From assembly GCF_000285515.1 (NCBI RefSeq), contig NZ_HE610957.1:1665151-1729150 (forward strand): a DNA stretch of 64,000 bases, written 5' to 3'. This document shows positions 52,985 to 62,195 of this stretch, in pieces. The position numbers and the translations under genes were made by a program. Source of the DNA: Paenibacillus senegalensis JC66 (GTDB lineage: Bacteria; Bacillota; Bacilli; Paenibacillales; NBRC-103111). Within the stretch, counting starts at the first letter, position 1. Each line of letters opens with the position of its first letter. The notes below the pieces were generated by a model. The model made no database searches and was not told where the DNA came from. It saw nothing but the letters and a program-made list of their open reading frames with translations.

Positions 52985-55375
52985 TCAGGATTCGGTGCGC
53001 AATGCAGTCACTGGATCTTTGCGGGCGGCGGTGCGGGCCGGGAACACACCGGCTACCAGCGTCAGCAGTATGCTGCCTGCAATCAGCGACACAGCGTGGA
53101 CGACCGTTAATTGAGCAACACCGTCAATGCCGGCCAGGCTGGAGAGAATGCTGTTAATCAGTATCGTCAGCGCATAGGAAACCAGGACTCCGATCGCTCC
53201 TGCGGTCAGCCCGACAATAGCCGTCTCCGCATTAAAGACGCGCGAAATATCCTTTTTCCTGGCCCCGATGCTGCGCAGTATGCCGATTTCCTTCGTCCGC
53301 TCCAATACCGATACATAGGTTATGATACCGATCATAATGGTGGAGACGACAAGAGAAATCGCCGCAAATCCGACCAGAACATAGGAGATGATATTCAGCA
53401 CCTGCTGGATCATCGAACCAATCATTTCGGATACATCGGAATAGAGAATCTGGTCTGCTTTTTCCTTGTCGGCATTGTAAGCGTCAAGATACTCCTTGAT
53501 CCGATCTTTGCCGGCAAAATCCTTCGGATAGATATTGATGCTTGACGGCGCTGCATCCGCTCCCAGGCTGCGCAATCTCTGCTTTCTGGCCTCCTCGCTG
53601 GCAAAGGGAGAATTCGTAAGAACATCCCTTTCTGATGCCAGTTGGGCCTTGGCAATCGCTGATTGGCCTCCCTGATCGAGCACATAATCAGTCAGCTCAG
53701 GGGTATAGACGATGCCCTCTGATAAATAGCCGACAGCCGAGAGGGCGCTTTCCTTCATGCGCAGAACACCCGTAATGGTCAGCTCCAGTCCTTCGGCTTC
53801 CTCATATAAGCGGGCGTAGGACTCGACAGAAGCCGGCGCGAACAGTCCATTATCGCCTTCACTATAAAAGCTGTCATTCGGAATGACCTTCAGCAGCGTC
53901 TTGCCGATAAGATCACTCAGCTTAAGACTTCCGTCATCCGCTTGAATGCCCATTTTGTCCAGGAAGGCCTTGTCCACCCGATTGTACTCGTCCACAACAA
54001 GCGCTACCTCGCCCGCTGCTGTCGGATAACGGCTTCCTTCGCCGATCAAATCATAGAGCGACAGAATAAATTCACTGTCCTCGGGCAGCTCCTGCCAGTA
54101 GGTGGAACCCATAGCGAATGGTGCGGACGATTCGCTGGTTTCCGGCAGTGAAGTTTCAAATTTAACGACATTGTCGCCGCCTTTGGCCAGTACATTCATG
54201 TCCACGTTTCGTCCGTAAGAGATCGCGCTGATCTCATCGGAAAGCTCGTTCTCCATCTGCTCGACGTATTCAAAGTATTCCTGCGTCAATACATTCTGGT
54301 GCTGGCGAATATTCCCGTACATATCGTACGAATGAATAACGTCCTCGTCCGTAAATTTCTCTCCTTCCCCGAACAGCATCGCAAACGGATTATCATCGGA
54401 AGCCGGGGCCATCTGCGGGCTTTCCGATACCGTCAGCGGAACGCCGGACAGCACTTCGGACTGCAGCTGCGAGATAAAGCCCGACAGGCCGGTAGATAGC
54501 GCCAGCACAAGCGCCACCCCGATGATGCCGATACTGCCTGCAAAAGAAGTAATAAGCGTTCTCCCTTTTTTGGTCAGCAGATTTCGAAAAGACAGCGCCA
54601 GGGCAGTGGGCAGCGACATCGACGTTTGCCGCAGATTCAGCTGATTTGCATCCCGTTTGGCTCCATCCTTTTGCTTTGTGCCGCTTTGATCCTTCATCAG
54701 CGGGTTGCTGTCGGATTGCACCTCTCCATCGAGCAGTTCGATGATGCGGCTGCTGTATTCGTCGGCCAACTCCCGATTATGCGTTACCATAATGACCAAT
54801 TTTGTTGCGGAGATCTTCTTCAGAATCTCCATCACCTGAAGGCTCGTCTGGCTGTCCAGCGCCCCGGTCGGCTCATCGGCCAATATGATTTCCGGATCGT
54901 TAATCAGCGCCCTGGCGATTGCGACCCGCTGCATCTGGCCGCCGGAGAGCTGATTCGGCTTTTTGTTCAGCTTGTCTCCAAGTCCTACATCGTGCAGCGC
55001 CTGCTTAGCCTTGTCACGGCGCTTAGACGGGGATACGCCGGACAAGGTCATGGCCATCTCCACATTTTGCAGCACAGTAAGATGGGAGATCAGATTGTAG
55101 TTTTGGAACACAAATCCGATCGAGTGATTGCGGTATGCGTCCCAGTCCTTATCCTTAAAATGCTGGGTGGACCTTCCTCCCAATAACAAATCGCCTTCAT
55201 CATAACGATCCAATCCGCCAATAATATTTAAAAGCGTTGTCTTTCCGCAGCCTGACGGTCCGAGAATGGAAACAAATTCGTTGGCTCTGAAACCGAGGGA
55301 TATTCCCTTCAAGGCGTGAATCACTTCACCACTGCGGTATGTTTTGGTGATATTGGTGAGCATTAGCTTTGACAT
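52985..55375 (-). CDS. ABC transporter with fused ATPase and FtsX-like permease (MacB type)
   Basis: Single polypeptide of 796 aa. Residues 1-225 are the ATPase (Walker [10 protein letters not shown], signature LSGGQMQR, Walker [13 protein letters not shown]). A helix at about 280-300 is followed by a large extracytoplasmic domain to about 640 and three C-terminal helices with the FtsX-type motif [20 protein letters not shown]. Such MacB/BceAB-like proteins move or sense antimicrobial peptides or envelope precursors. GGAGG is 8 nt before ATG 55375. It is third in the operon kinase, regulator, transporter. Confidence 0.92.
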   Translation of the reverse strand: MSKLMLTNITKTYRSGEVIHALKGISLGFRANEFVSILGPSGCGKTTLLNIIGGLDRYDEGDLLLGGRSTQHFKDKDWDAYRNHSIGFVFQNYNLISHLTVLQNVEMAMTLSGVSPSKRRDKAKQALHDVGLGDKLNKKPNQLSGGQMQRVAIARALINDPEIILADEPTGALDSQTSLQVMEILKKISATKLVIMVTHNRELADEYSSRIIELLDGEVQSDSNPLMKDQSGTKQKDGAKRDANQLNLRQTSMSLPTALALSFRNLLTKKGRTLITSFAGSIGIIGVALVLALSTGLSGFISQLQSEVLSGVPLTVSESPQMAPASDDNPFAMLFGEGEKFTDEDVIHSYDMYGNIRQHQNVLTQEYFEYVEQMENELSDEISAISYGRNVDMNVLAKGGDNVVKFETSLPETSESSAPFAMGSTYWQELPEDSEFILSLYDLIGEGSRYPTAAGEVALVVDEYNRVDKAFLDKMGIQADDGSLKLSDLIGKTLLKVIPNDSFYSEGDNGLFAPASVESYARLYEEAEGLELTITGVLRMKESALSAVGYLSEGIVYTPELTDYVLDQGGQSAIAKAQLASERDVLTNSPFASEEARKQRLRSLGADAAPSSINIYPKDFAGKDRIKEYLDAYNADKEKADQILYSDVSEMIGSMIQQVLNIISYVLVGFAAISLVVSTIMIGIITYVSVLERTKEIGILRSIGARKKDISRVFNAETAIVGLTAGAIGVLVSYALTILINSILSSLAGIDGVAQLTVVHAVSLIAGSILLTLVAGVFPARTAARKDPVTALRTES

Positions 55376-55468
55376 GATGGATTCCTCCAATTCTGGTGGG
55401 CTGAATCCATCATATCAGGCAGCGGTAAACACCCGGGTTGTCAAAATTAAAGAGACTTTTAATAGAAG

Positions 55469-55486
55469 GTTAACGAAGTGTAAACG
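55469..55486. promoter_or_regulatory. GTTAACG/GTAAACG direct repeat upstream of the fused ABC gene
   Basis: GTTAACG, 4 bp, GTAAACG, 11-bp period, about 95-110 bp before the transporter start and just after the regulator stop. Matches the site at 46392-46409 in sequence, spacing and position. Confidence 0.6.
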
Positions 55487-55491
55487 TTCGT

Positions 55492-56181
55492 TTAAAGACG
55501 AAAGCGGTAGCCCGCTCCCCATACGGTCTGGATATGCAGCGGATGCTGCGGATCGCGCTCAATTTTCTCCCGGAGGCGGTTAATATGAACAGCCACTGTT
55601 TTCAGGTCGCCGAGTGCGTCCATTCCCCATATCCTCTCATACAGTTCTTCCTTGCTGAAGACCATATCTGGATGTGATACAAGAAACAACAGCAGCTCAA
55701 ACTCCCGTTTTTTGAAATCTACCTCGTGATCATTTACATATACCCGCTGCGTCAGCCTGTTGATCCGAACCGGACCGGCTTGTATCTCATGGCGACCGGG
55801 CGCATCCTGCTGGGACAACCGCTCATATTGGGCCAGATTGGCCTTCACTCGCGCCACCAGCTCGGTTGGCGAGAATGGCTTGGCAATATAATCATCAGCG
55901 CCCAATCCGAGTCCTCTAACCTTGTCCGTCACCTCGTCCTTAGCGCTTACAATCAAAATAGGAATCGTGGTCTTCTCCCGTATCGTCCTGCAAATCTCAT
56001 ACCCGTTAATCCCCGGGAGCATCAAATCCAGGACAATTAAATCGAAGCTCTCTGTCAGGGCCAGCCGCAGCCCTTCCATGCCATCGGCAGCAATAACGGT
56101 CCGGAAGCCTTCGATCTCCAGAAAATCCTTCTCAATGTCAGCGATGGCCTTATCATCCTCGATGATCAGAATGTTCTTCAT
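55492..56181 (-). CDS. OmpR-family response regulator of the MacB-type module
   Basis: 229 aa: receiver (MKNILIIEDDKAIADIEKDF, phosphoacceptor in LIVLDLMLPGINGYE, Lys in IAKPFSP) and winged helix (DLKTVAVHINRLREKIERDP). It overlaps the kinase gene by 29 bp, with GGAGGG inside the kinase end, so translation is coupled. It probably controls the ABC gene downstream through the 11-bp-period repeat. Confidence 0.93.
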   Translation of the reverse strand: MKNILIIEDDKAIADIEKDFLEIEGFRTVIAADGMEGLRLALTESFDLIVLDLMLPGINGYEICRTIREKTTIPILIVSAKDEVTDKVRGLGLGADDYIAKPFSPTELVARVKANLAQYERLSQQDAPGRHEIQAGPVRINRLTQRVYVNDHEVDFKKREFELLLFLVSHPDMVFSKEELYERIWGMDALGDLKTVAVHINRLREKIERDPQHPLHIQTVWGAGYRFRL

Positions 56182-57604
56182 GCTGATGTGGCGTCCCTCC
56201 TTTGTCTGTATAACGGGGAAGTGTAATTATGATCGCAAGCCCGCCAGCGGAAGAGTGTTCAGCCCGCATGCTTCCGCCCAGGCGCTTTATAATCCTGCTG
56301 CTTATCGCAAGCCCCAAGCCGCTTCCCTGATCGGATGTTTTGCGTGAGGCATCAGTGCGGTAAAATACGTCAAACAGCTTCTCCAACTCGTCATCCGCTA
56401 CCCCTGGGCCATCATCCGCAAATTCCAGCTCCACTTCTTGCTCATTAGCGCTGCATGCTGCGGTAACTTCCACCTGCTCCCGTTTTTTGTAATGGAGACT
56501 GTTGTCCAGAATGTTCTGTATAACATTGCGAAACTGGACGATATCCACCAAAGCTTTGGCATTCGGCAGTTGATCTTCAATACGAATCACTAATCCGCGA
56601 TTGTCGTACTCCGCAGCAAAGACATCCAGCATCGCGCGCAGTTCGCTTCCCAGATTGACAGGCTCCAAATGAAGCGGAAATTCGCCCACATCCAGCTTGG
56701 AAAACAAAAACAGCTGGCGGATAATACGCTCAAGGCTTTCCGTCTTTCCTTTGATAATGTCCAAATATTTATTCCGCATCTCTGGGGTAGAGGCAACCCC
56801 CTTCTCAAGACCTTCCAGATATGCCTTGATGGAGGTTAGCGGAGTACGCAAATCGTGCGAAATGCCGGCGATCAGCTCCCTGCGGTTCTGTTCATCCTTC
56901 TTCCGCTCTTGAACCATAGCCAACAGCCGCTGCGCCATTTCGTTAAATTCCGAACAGACTATCGCAAACTCGTCCTGCTTATCATATTGAATGCGGTAGG
57001 CCAGGTTGCCGTCCCTTATCTGGTGAACGCCGCGAACCAAGGTGTCGATCGGGTTCATAATGCTTTTGAACACAAACCGGGTCAAGGCCCAATTCGTTAT
57101 AATCACCAAGAGGATAAGGCCAATCAACATCCCGGCTCCCAAAACAACGCGCTGCATCTGCTTACTGCTGTTGTAAGCATCCAGCAGGACGAACGCATAG
57201 TCTCCGGCATCGGCACGATAAACGGAGCCCCTGTCGGTAATAACCGTGTACGTTCCCGCATGAGATATAAGGTCGTAGAGCGGATCAGCGGGCATTGCGG
57301 CAGGATAAATGACCTCATCACCAGCATAGAGCGCAAGTGTGGCCCCTTTCCCTTCAAGTCTCTGATTGAACGCATCTATCCCGGACTTTTTCTCCGCCAA
57401 ACTGGCATCGGCAAGCTCATGGGCAAGCTTCTCAACATCCAGGATATGACTGTAAAACATGCTGGAACGCGGAGAATTTATGTTTGACTCGCCGCTCACC
57501 CCCGTGTAAACAAGGGTAACACCAATGCTGCTCAGGATCACCAGCACAACCGGCAGGATAAGCATAAGGAAATTCGAAAGAAATAGCCGTCGCCGCACAT
57601 TCAA
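56153..57604 (-). CDS. Sensor histidine kinase (PhoR/BaeS type) of the MacB-type module
   Basis: About 483 aa: helix at residues 5-35, extracellular domain of about 120 residues, second helix, HAMP (FKSIMNPIDTLVRGVHQIRD), H box GISHDLRTPLTSIKAYLEG, N box IQNILDNSLHY, G1 DDGPGV, F YRTDAS and G2 GSGLGLAI. The ORF is open back to 57676, but GGGAGGG sits 6 nt before TTG 57604 (MNVRRRLFLSN), which I take as start. First gene of the operon. Confidence 0.9.
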   Translation of the reverse strand: MNVRRRLFLSNFLMLILPVVLVILSSIGVTLVYTGVSGESNINSPRSSMFYSHILDVEKLAHELADASLAEKKSGIDAFNQRLEGKGATLALYAGDEVIYPAAMPADPLYDLISHAGTYTVITDRGSVYRADAGDYAFVLLDAYNSSKQMQRVVLGAGMLIGLILLVIITNWALTRFVFKSIMNPIDTLVRGVHQIRDGNLAYRIQYDKQDEFAIVCSEFNEMAQRLLAMVQERKKDEQNRRELIAGISHDLRTPLTSIKAYLEGLEKGVASTPEMRNKYLDIIKGKTESLERIIRQLFLFSKLDVGEFPLHLEPVNLGSELRAMLDVFAAEYDNRGLVIRIEDQLPNAKALVDIVQFRNVIQNILDNSLHYKKREQVEVTAACSANEQEVELEFADDGPGVADDELEKLFDVFYRTDASRKTSDQGSGLGLAISSRIIKRLGGSMRAEHSSAGGLAIIITLPRYTDKGGTPHQHEEHSDHRG

Positions 57605-57669
57605 ACCGCCGCCCTCCCTATCATTCAATTGCTGTGTACCCCTTAGTATAGGGCAAAAAGGTAAATTAA

Positions 57670-58367
57670 ATGGCATCGAAAAGTAAACAAAAGATAAACA
57701 GCACTATCGTCCTGCAAACGTTGATGGATGAGAGCGCCTTCCCCTGGATGGCGGACTGGTATCGGAGCAAGGTTCAAAATGTGCTCGGCGACAAGCTGGA
57801 TGACCGCTTCAGACTATGGTATGTCGACCGCTCCTTGCATGCCGATACTAGCTCGAACGATCCTCTTGACGACCTGCACATCGTTTCATACATCCCTGCC
57901 TTATTCCAGGCGCTGCGCGATGTAAGCGCATGGGTAGAAAAGGACGTTGCGCCACCGGCGAGTACCTGCTATGAAGTCGCGGACGGCCAAGTGATCGTTC
58001 CGGATAAAGCCGATCAGCGCCGGGGCATTCAGCCGCTGATCAGGCTGACGCGAACGGGAGCGAACGCGCTGAGGTCGCCGCCGGCGAGAGCGTGCTCTTC
58101 AGGGCGGAGATCGAAGTGCCGCCGCAAGCAGGGAAGATTACGGCCGCGAGCTGGGATTTCGATGGAACGGGCAAATTCGCAACGGAGGCCGAGATCAACA
58201 TTGTTGGTATAGAAGGGACCTGTGCTGTCACGGAGGCGGCCTATTCCTTCGCTAAGCCCGGTACCTGCTTTCCTGTCCTGCGCGTGGCGTCGCACAGAAA
58301 CGGCGATACCGACGATCCGTATACTCAAGTACTGAATCTCTGCCGGGTACGGGTCATCGTCAAGTAA
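57670..58367 (+). pseudogene. C-terminal remnant of a larger protein with a PKD-like domain, frameshifted
   Basis: The first frame carries FPWMADWYRSKVQNVLGDKL, ALRDVSAWVEKDVAPPAST and RRGIQPLIRLT, then turns into nonsense. The neighbouring frame continues the same protein with ERAEVAAGESVLFRAEIEVP, ITAASWDFDGTGKF and ends RVRVIVK. Adding one G after 58050 restores LTANGSERAEVAAGES, so a single-base deletion broke it. The WDFDGTG segment is PKD-like. The N-terminal part of the parent protein, probably a much longer secreted or hydrolase-type enzyme, is absent. The first few codons overlap the putative regulator sites of the kinase operon. Confidence 0.8.
57683..57699. promoter_or_regulatory. 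GTAAAC/ATAAAC direct repeat upstream of the kinase operon
   Basis: GTAAAC (57683-57688) and ATAAAC (57694-57699), 11 bp apart; a further GTAAAT at 57661 is in the same 11-bp phase. A third variant of the element seen before both ABC genes, here about 80-95 bp upstream of the kinase start, consistent with autoregulation. Confidence 0.5.
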
Positions 58368-58400
58368 AGAAGACTGCTTAAGAAGGCAGTCATGTATAGC

Positions 58401-58436
58401 AAACAGGCAGCCATGGAAATGAATGGCTGCCTGTTT
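58401..58436 (+). terminator. Terminator after the frameshifted remnant
   Basis: AAACAGGCAGCCAT and ATGGCTGCCTGTTT form a perfect 14-bp stem with an 8-nt loop and a TTTT end, between convergent genes. Confidence 0.9.
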
Positions 58437-58484
58437 TAAGTATGAGCTGGGTTGAGTTTCAAGCCAATATCGTCTATTTACTGC

Positions 58485-59222
58485 TCAGATTGCCCCGGAG
58501 ATCGCAGCCTCTTCCCCGCTATCCTTGGCCTCTTTCACGTCCTCCGTCCGGCTGACATGACGTTCATGCATCACCCTGCCAGCGTCTTGCAAATAGACGG
58601 CGCGATCGCATATCGCCTCGATATCGGCCTGATCATGCGAGACGATCATGCAGGTGATGCCGGCTGTTCGCAAAATGTCCCGGAGCTCTGTGCGAATCGC
58701 ATCCTTCAGATCCGCATCCAGATTGCTGAAAGGTTCGTCCATCAGCAGAATCGATGGCCCGGGAGCCAGTGCCCGTGCGAGCGCCACGCGCTGCTGCTGT
58801 CCTCCGCTTAGTTCATGGGGATAGCGCTTGGCCAAGGTGGTCATCTGCACCAGCTCCAGCATCTCCGTCACACGGCGCTGTCTGTCGGCACGCTTCATCC
58901 TGTGCAAGCCAAAGCGAACGTTGTCTTCGGCCGTCAGATGAGGAAACAGCGCATAGTCCTGAAATACCATGCCGACGCCTCTTTGCTCAATATCAACAAA
59001 AGACCTTTCATCGACAATCTTGTTCCCGTTAATATGAACGCTTCCTTGCTCCGGCATTTCCAGGCCTGCAATCAGCCTGAGCAGCGTGCTCTTCCCGCTT
59101 CCGCTCGCGCCAAGAATGCCTACAATCTCACCCTGTCCGATGCTTAGCGACAGCTTGTCGAGCACAGGCGCTTCACGCTTGCTGTAACGGAAAGTCAATT
59201 GTTCGATCCTCAGGATACTCAT
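58485..59222 (-). CDS. Iron(III) ABC transporter ATPase, FbpC-like
   Basis: ATP-binding subunit of 245 aa: Walker A GASGSGKST, Q-loop MVFQDYALFPHLT, signature LSGGQQQR, Walker B SILLMDEPFSNLD and H-loop VSHDQ. It lacks most of the C-terminal regulatory domain of longer FbpC/PotA proteins. AGGAGAGAGG precedes ATG. Third gene of fbpA-fbpB-fbpC. Confidence 0.92.
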   Translation of the reverse strand: MSILRIEQLTFRYSKREAPVLDKLSLSIGQGEIVGILGASGSGKSTLLRLIAGLEMPEQGSVHINGNKIVDERSFVDIEQRGVGMVFQDYALFPHLTAEDNVRFGLHRMKRADRQRRVTEMLELVQMTTLAKRYPHELSGGQQQRVALARALAPGPSILLMDEPFSNLDADLKDAIRTELRDILRTAGITCMIVSHDQADIEAICDRAVYLQDAGRVMHERHVSRTEDVKEAKDSGEEAAISGAI

Positions 59223-59233
59223 TATCCTCTCTC

Positions 59234-60883
59234 CTAACGTTCTTTAATCCGATAGTTCCAGATGAACATGACCGATACCAGGCTGATGCCGATCAGCATC
59301 AAAGACGGCAGCGCAGCTTCAAAGATGCGCTCATCAACCGCATATTGATAAGTACGAGTCGCCAATGTATCGAAGTTAAACGGCCGGAGCAGCAAGGTTA
59401 GCGGCAGTTCTTTAACCACTTCCACAAAAGTTAGAATAAAGGCCGACAGCAACGAGCCTTTCAGCAGCGGCAATTCTACTCTGAAAAACGTAGCGGCCGA
59501 GCTTTTGCCCAGTGTTCTGGACGCTTCGGAATACGCCTTCGGGATCTTGTCATAGCCGGTTTCCATAGCATTGTACCCGGAAGCCAGGAAACGAACGATA
59601 TAACCGGTGATCAGCATGAACAAGGAAAGGCTTAGCACAAGCACTCCCTCCTCCTTGCCCATCATGACATAGACTGGTGAAAGCCACTCATCGAGACGAA
59701 TGAACAGCGCCAGCACGCCGACCGCAATCACCGCTCCGGGAACAGCGTATCCTGCTGTCATTAGCCGGGAAAGCGTATACCCGATCGTGGAGTCGACGGT
59801 TCTTGCTGTTCTCGCTGCCAGGATAGCCAGCAAAACGACGGCACAAGCGGCAATCAGCGCACCGGTCAGCGTGTTCGCCATCAGATCGAGAAAGTTCGAT
59901 CGCCATACTTTTTCATAGGTCCAGGTCGTCCATACGATAATCTGCAGCAGCGGAAGGAGAAACGCCAGCATAAATACGATTAAGCATAAAGCGGCAGCCG
60001 CTATGGCCGGCGCTCTTTTCAGCCTCTGCGGCTTCATTGGCTTCGTTTGGCTTGTTGTCGTATGAAACCTTCGGTTTCTGCGAAGAAAGCGCTCAAGCAC
60101 ATAAATCCCGATAACGACTACCATCAGCCAGGAAGCCAGGCGGATCGCCGAATCAACATCGTACATACCGAACCAGGTTTGAAAAATCGCTGTTGACAAC
60201 GTCTGAACCCCGAAATAACTGACCACCCCGTAGTCGCTGATCACCTCGAACACGACAAGCATCGAGCCGGCGATAACCGCGGGACGGGAGATCGGCAAGA
60301 CGACTCTGCAAAATAAGGAAATTCCCTTGCGGCCCAGCAGCCTGGCGTTCTCTATATAGGAGGCGCTTTGTCTTTCGAGAAACGCCGTTGCAATCATAAA
60401 TACATAAGGAAACAAACAGAGCGTCAGGACGAAAACAGCCCCTCTGCCCGACATCACTTCGATCGTGCCGGGTGGCAGCATGATGTTGAAATGGTTGCGT
60501 AGCGTGGCTTGAATAACGCCCGTGTAGCTGGTCATCGTGCTGTAAGTATAAGCCATAATGTACGGAGGCATAGCCAAGGGCAGAACGAGCCCCCAACGAA
60601 AAAAACGGCGCAGCGGAAAGTCGTAGCCGACAACCAGCCAAGCCAGCACCAGACCCAGCACCGTGGCCAATACACCCGTAAAACCGACTATTTTGACGGT
60701 GCCGACGATATAGTCGCTTAACATGTACTGCCTGATCGTCGCCCAGTTGTCATTCGCTGGTTGGAATAAACCGCTCAGAACAAAGAGGATGGGCAACAGA
60801 ATGACTGCTGCCCCTGCCAGACTGGCGATAAGCCAGCCATTTGCCTGTCTTTTGAAATTTCTAATCATCCGGCCAAGCCGCAT
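59234..60883 (-). CDS. Iron(III) ABC transporter permease, FbpB-like
   Basis: Duplicated membrane subunit, 549 aa, about 12 helices in two halves joined at about residue 270-290. Two EAA-type loops are visible (IENARLLGRKGISLFCRVVLP and YSEASRTLGKSSAATFFRVELP, in part). ATG 60883 has GGAAGGAA 6 nt upstream and is preferred over the in-frame codon at 60898. It follows the binding-protein gene by 21 bp. Confidence 0.92.
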   Translation of the reverse strand: MRLGRMIRNFKRQANGWLIASLAGAAVILLPILFVLSGLFQPANDNWATIRQYMLSDYIVGTVKIVGFTGVLATVLGLVLAWLVVGYDFPLRRFFRWGLVLPLAMPPYIMAYTYSTMTSYTGVIQATLRNHFNIMLPPGTIEVMSGRGAVFVLTLCLFPYVFMIATAFLERQSASYIENARLLGRKGISLFCRVVLPISRPAVIAGSMLVVFEVISDYGVVSYFGVQTLSTAIFQTWFGMYDVDSAIRLASWLMVVVIGIYVLERFLRRNRRFHTTTSQTKPMKPQRLKRAPAIAAAALCLIVFMLAFLLPLLQIIVWTTWTYEKVWRSNFLDLMANTLTGALIAACAVVLLAILAARTARTVDSTIGYTLSRLMTAGYAVPGAVIAVGVLALFIRLDEWLSPVYVMMGKEEGVLVLSLSLFMLITGYIVRFLASGYNAMETGYDKIPKAYSEASRTLGKSSAATFFRVELPLLKGSLLSAFILTFVEVVKELPLTLLLRPFNFDTLATRTYQYAVDERIFEAALPSLMLIGISLVSVMFIWNYRIKER

Positions 60884-60904
60884 AGGTATTCCTTCCATTA
60901 GGTA

Positions 60905-62062
60905 TTACTTCCATCCTGTCTTGTTGACAATTTCTACTGCCTTAGGATTATGCACGCCATATTCGGCAAAATCGATTTGCTGATGCTCGAACGTTCCCCA
61001 GCTTTTCAGAATGTCTGGCAGCTCCGCTTCCGGGTTCACCGGATATTCGAAGTTCGCCTGGGAAATGATTTCTTGCGCTTCTTTTCCGGTCAGGTACTCA
61101 ATCAGCTTGATCGCATTTTCTTTATTCTGGCTATGCTTGATCAGACCCGCTCCGCTGACGTTCAGATGGGTTCCGGTCGTGTCCTGGTTCGGGAAGAAAA
61201 CACCCAGGCTTTCGGCAACCTTGACCTCTTCGGGGTCGTCCGACACGGACATGCGTCCCAAATAATAAGTGTTCATGATGGCAATATCGCCGACTCCGGC
61301 CGCGACCGCTTTCGCCTGATCGCGATCGCCGCCTTCAGGCTCCCGTGCCAGGTTGTTGGCGATGCCTGCTGCCCATTGCTCTGCGGCCTCTTCTCCGTTG
61401 ATAGAGATCAAGGAAGCAAGCAGCGAAAGATTGTACAGATTCGTGGACGATCTCACCAGAAGGCGGCCCTTCCACTTCTCTGAGGCCAAATCCTCATACG
61501 TGGACAACTCGCCTGGATCAACTCTGTCCTTGGCATAAGCGATGATGCGGGCACGGCTGGAAAGCGCGACCCAATGATCTTCCGAATCTCTCAGATCAGC
61601 GGGAACCTGCTGGTCGATCACCTCAGACTCAATCGGCTGCAGCAAGCCTTCCGTTTTGGCCGTGTTCAATATGCCGCCGTCCACTGTAATGAACAGATCG
61701 GCCGGAGTGCTCGCGCCTTCGCGCTTAATCCGCTCAATCAGCTCCGGTGCCTTGCCTTCCACCACATTGACCTTGATTCCGGTCTGCTCCGTAAATTGAT
61801 CATAAAGCTCCTGATCAACATCATAGTGACGGGCGGTATACAGATTCACTTCACCGCCAGCCTGTTCTTGATCATTGCCGCTGCTGTCGGGTTCGGGCGA
61901 TTCGGACGAGTTATCATTTCCTTGATTGCCCGTTCCCTGATTCACATTTGAAGTGTTTGGCCCGGCTTCGTCACCGCCTGCCGCACATCCGGCAGCCAAG
62001 ATCACGCTCAATAAAATGAAAGCGAATAGGACCAGTCTTCTTCCTCTTACCCTTGCTAACAT
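60905..62062 (-). CDS. Iron(III)-binding lipoprotein, FbpA-like
   Basis: Ferric-ion receptor, 385 aa, with lipobox ILAAGCAAGG and a long Asn/Gly/Ser/Glu linker. The domain begins VNLYTARHYDVDQELYDQFT, with the early His/Tyr used for iron, and MNTYYLGRM carries the adjacent Tyr pair that binds iron in FbpA. GAAGGGGA is properly spaced from ATG 62062. A Fur box lies 60 bp upstream. First gene of the fbp operon. Confidence 0.93.
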   Translation of the reverse strand: MLARVRGRRLVLFAFILLSVILAAGCAAGGDEAGPNTSNVNQGTGNQGNDNSSESPEPDSSGNDQEQAGGEVNLYTARHYDVDQELYDQFTEQTGIKVNVVEGKAPELIERIKREGASTPADLFITVDGGILNTAKTEGLLQPIESEVIDQQVPADLRDSEDHWVALSSRARIIAYAKDRVDPGELSTYEDLASEKWKGRLLVRSSTNLYNLSLLASLISINGEEAAEQWAAGIANNLAREPEGGDRDQAKAVAAGVGDIAIMNTYYLGRMSVSDDPEEVKVAESLGVFFPNQDTTGTHLNVSGAGLIKHSQNKENAIKLIEYLTGKEAQEIISQANFEYPVNPEAELPDILKSWGTFEHQQIDFAEYGVHNPKAVEIVNKTGWK

Positions 62063-62120
62063 ATGTATCCCCTTCTCTTCGCTAGAAATAGTTATTGACG
62101 ACAATGATACACATCTAATT

Positions 62121-62139
62121 GATAACGAATATCATTATC
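62121..62139. promoter_or_regulatory. Fur box of the fbp operon
   Basis: GATAACGAATATCATTATC matches the 19-bp Fur consensus at most positions and is placed in the promoter region of the FbpA-like gene. Confidence 0.8.
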
Positions 62140-62195
62140 ATCTTTCGATAGTATAGCGAATGAAAATGAGAAAACGCTGTGAAAATGAAAAAAAG

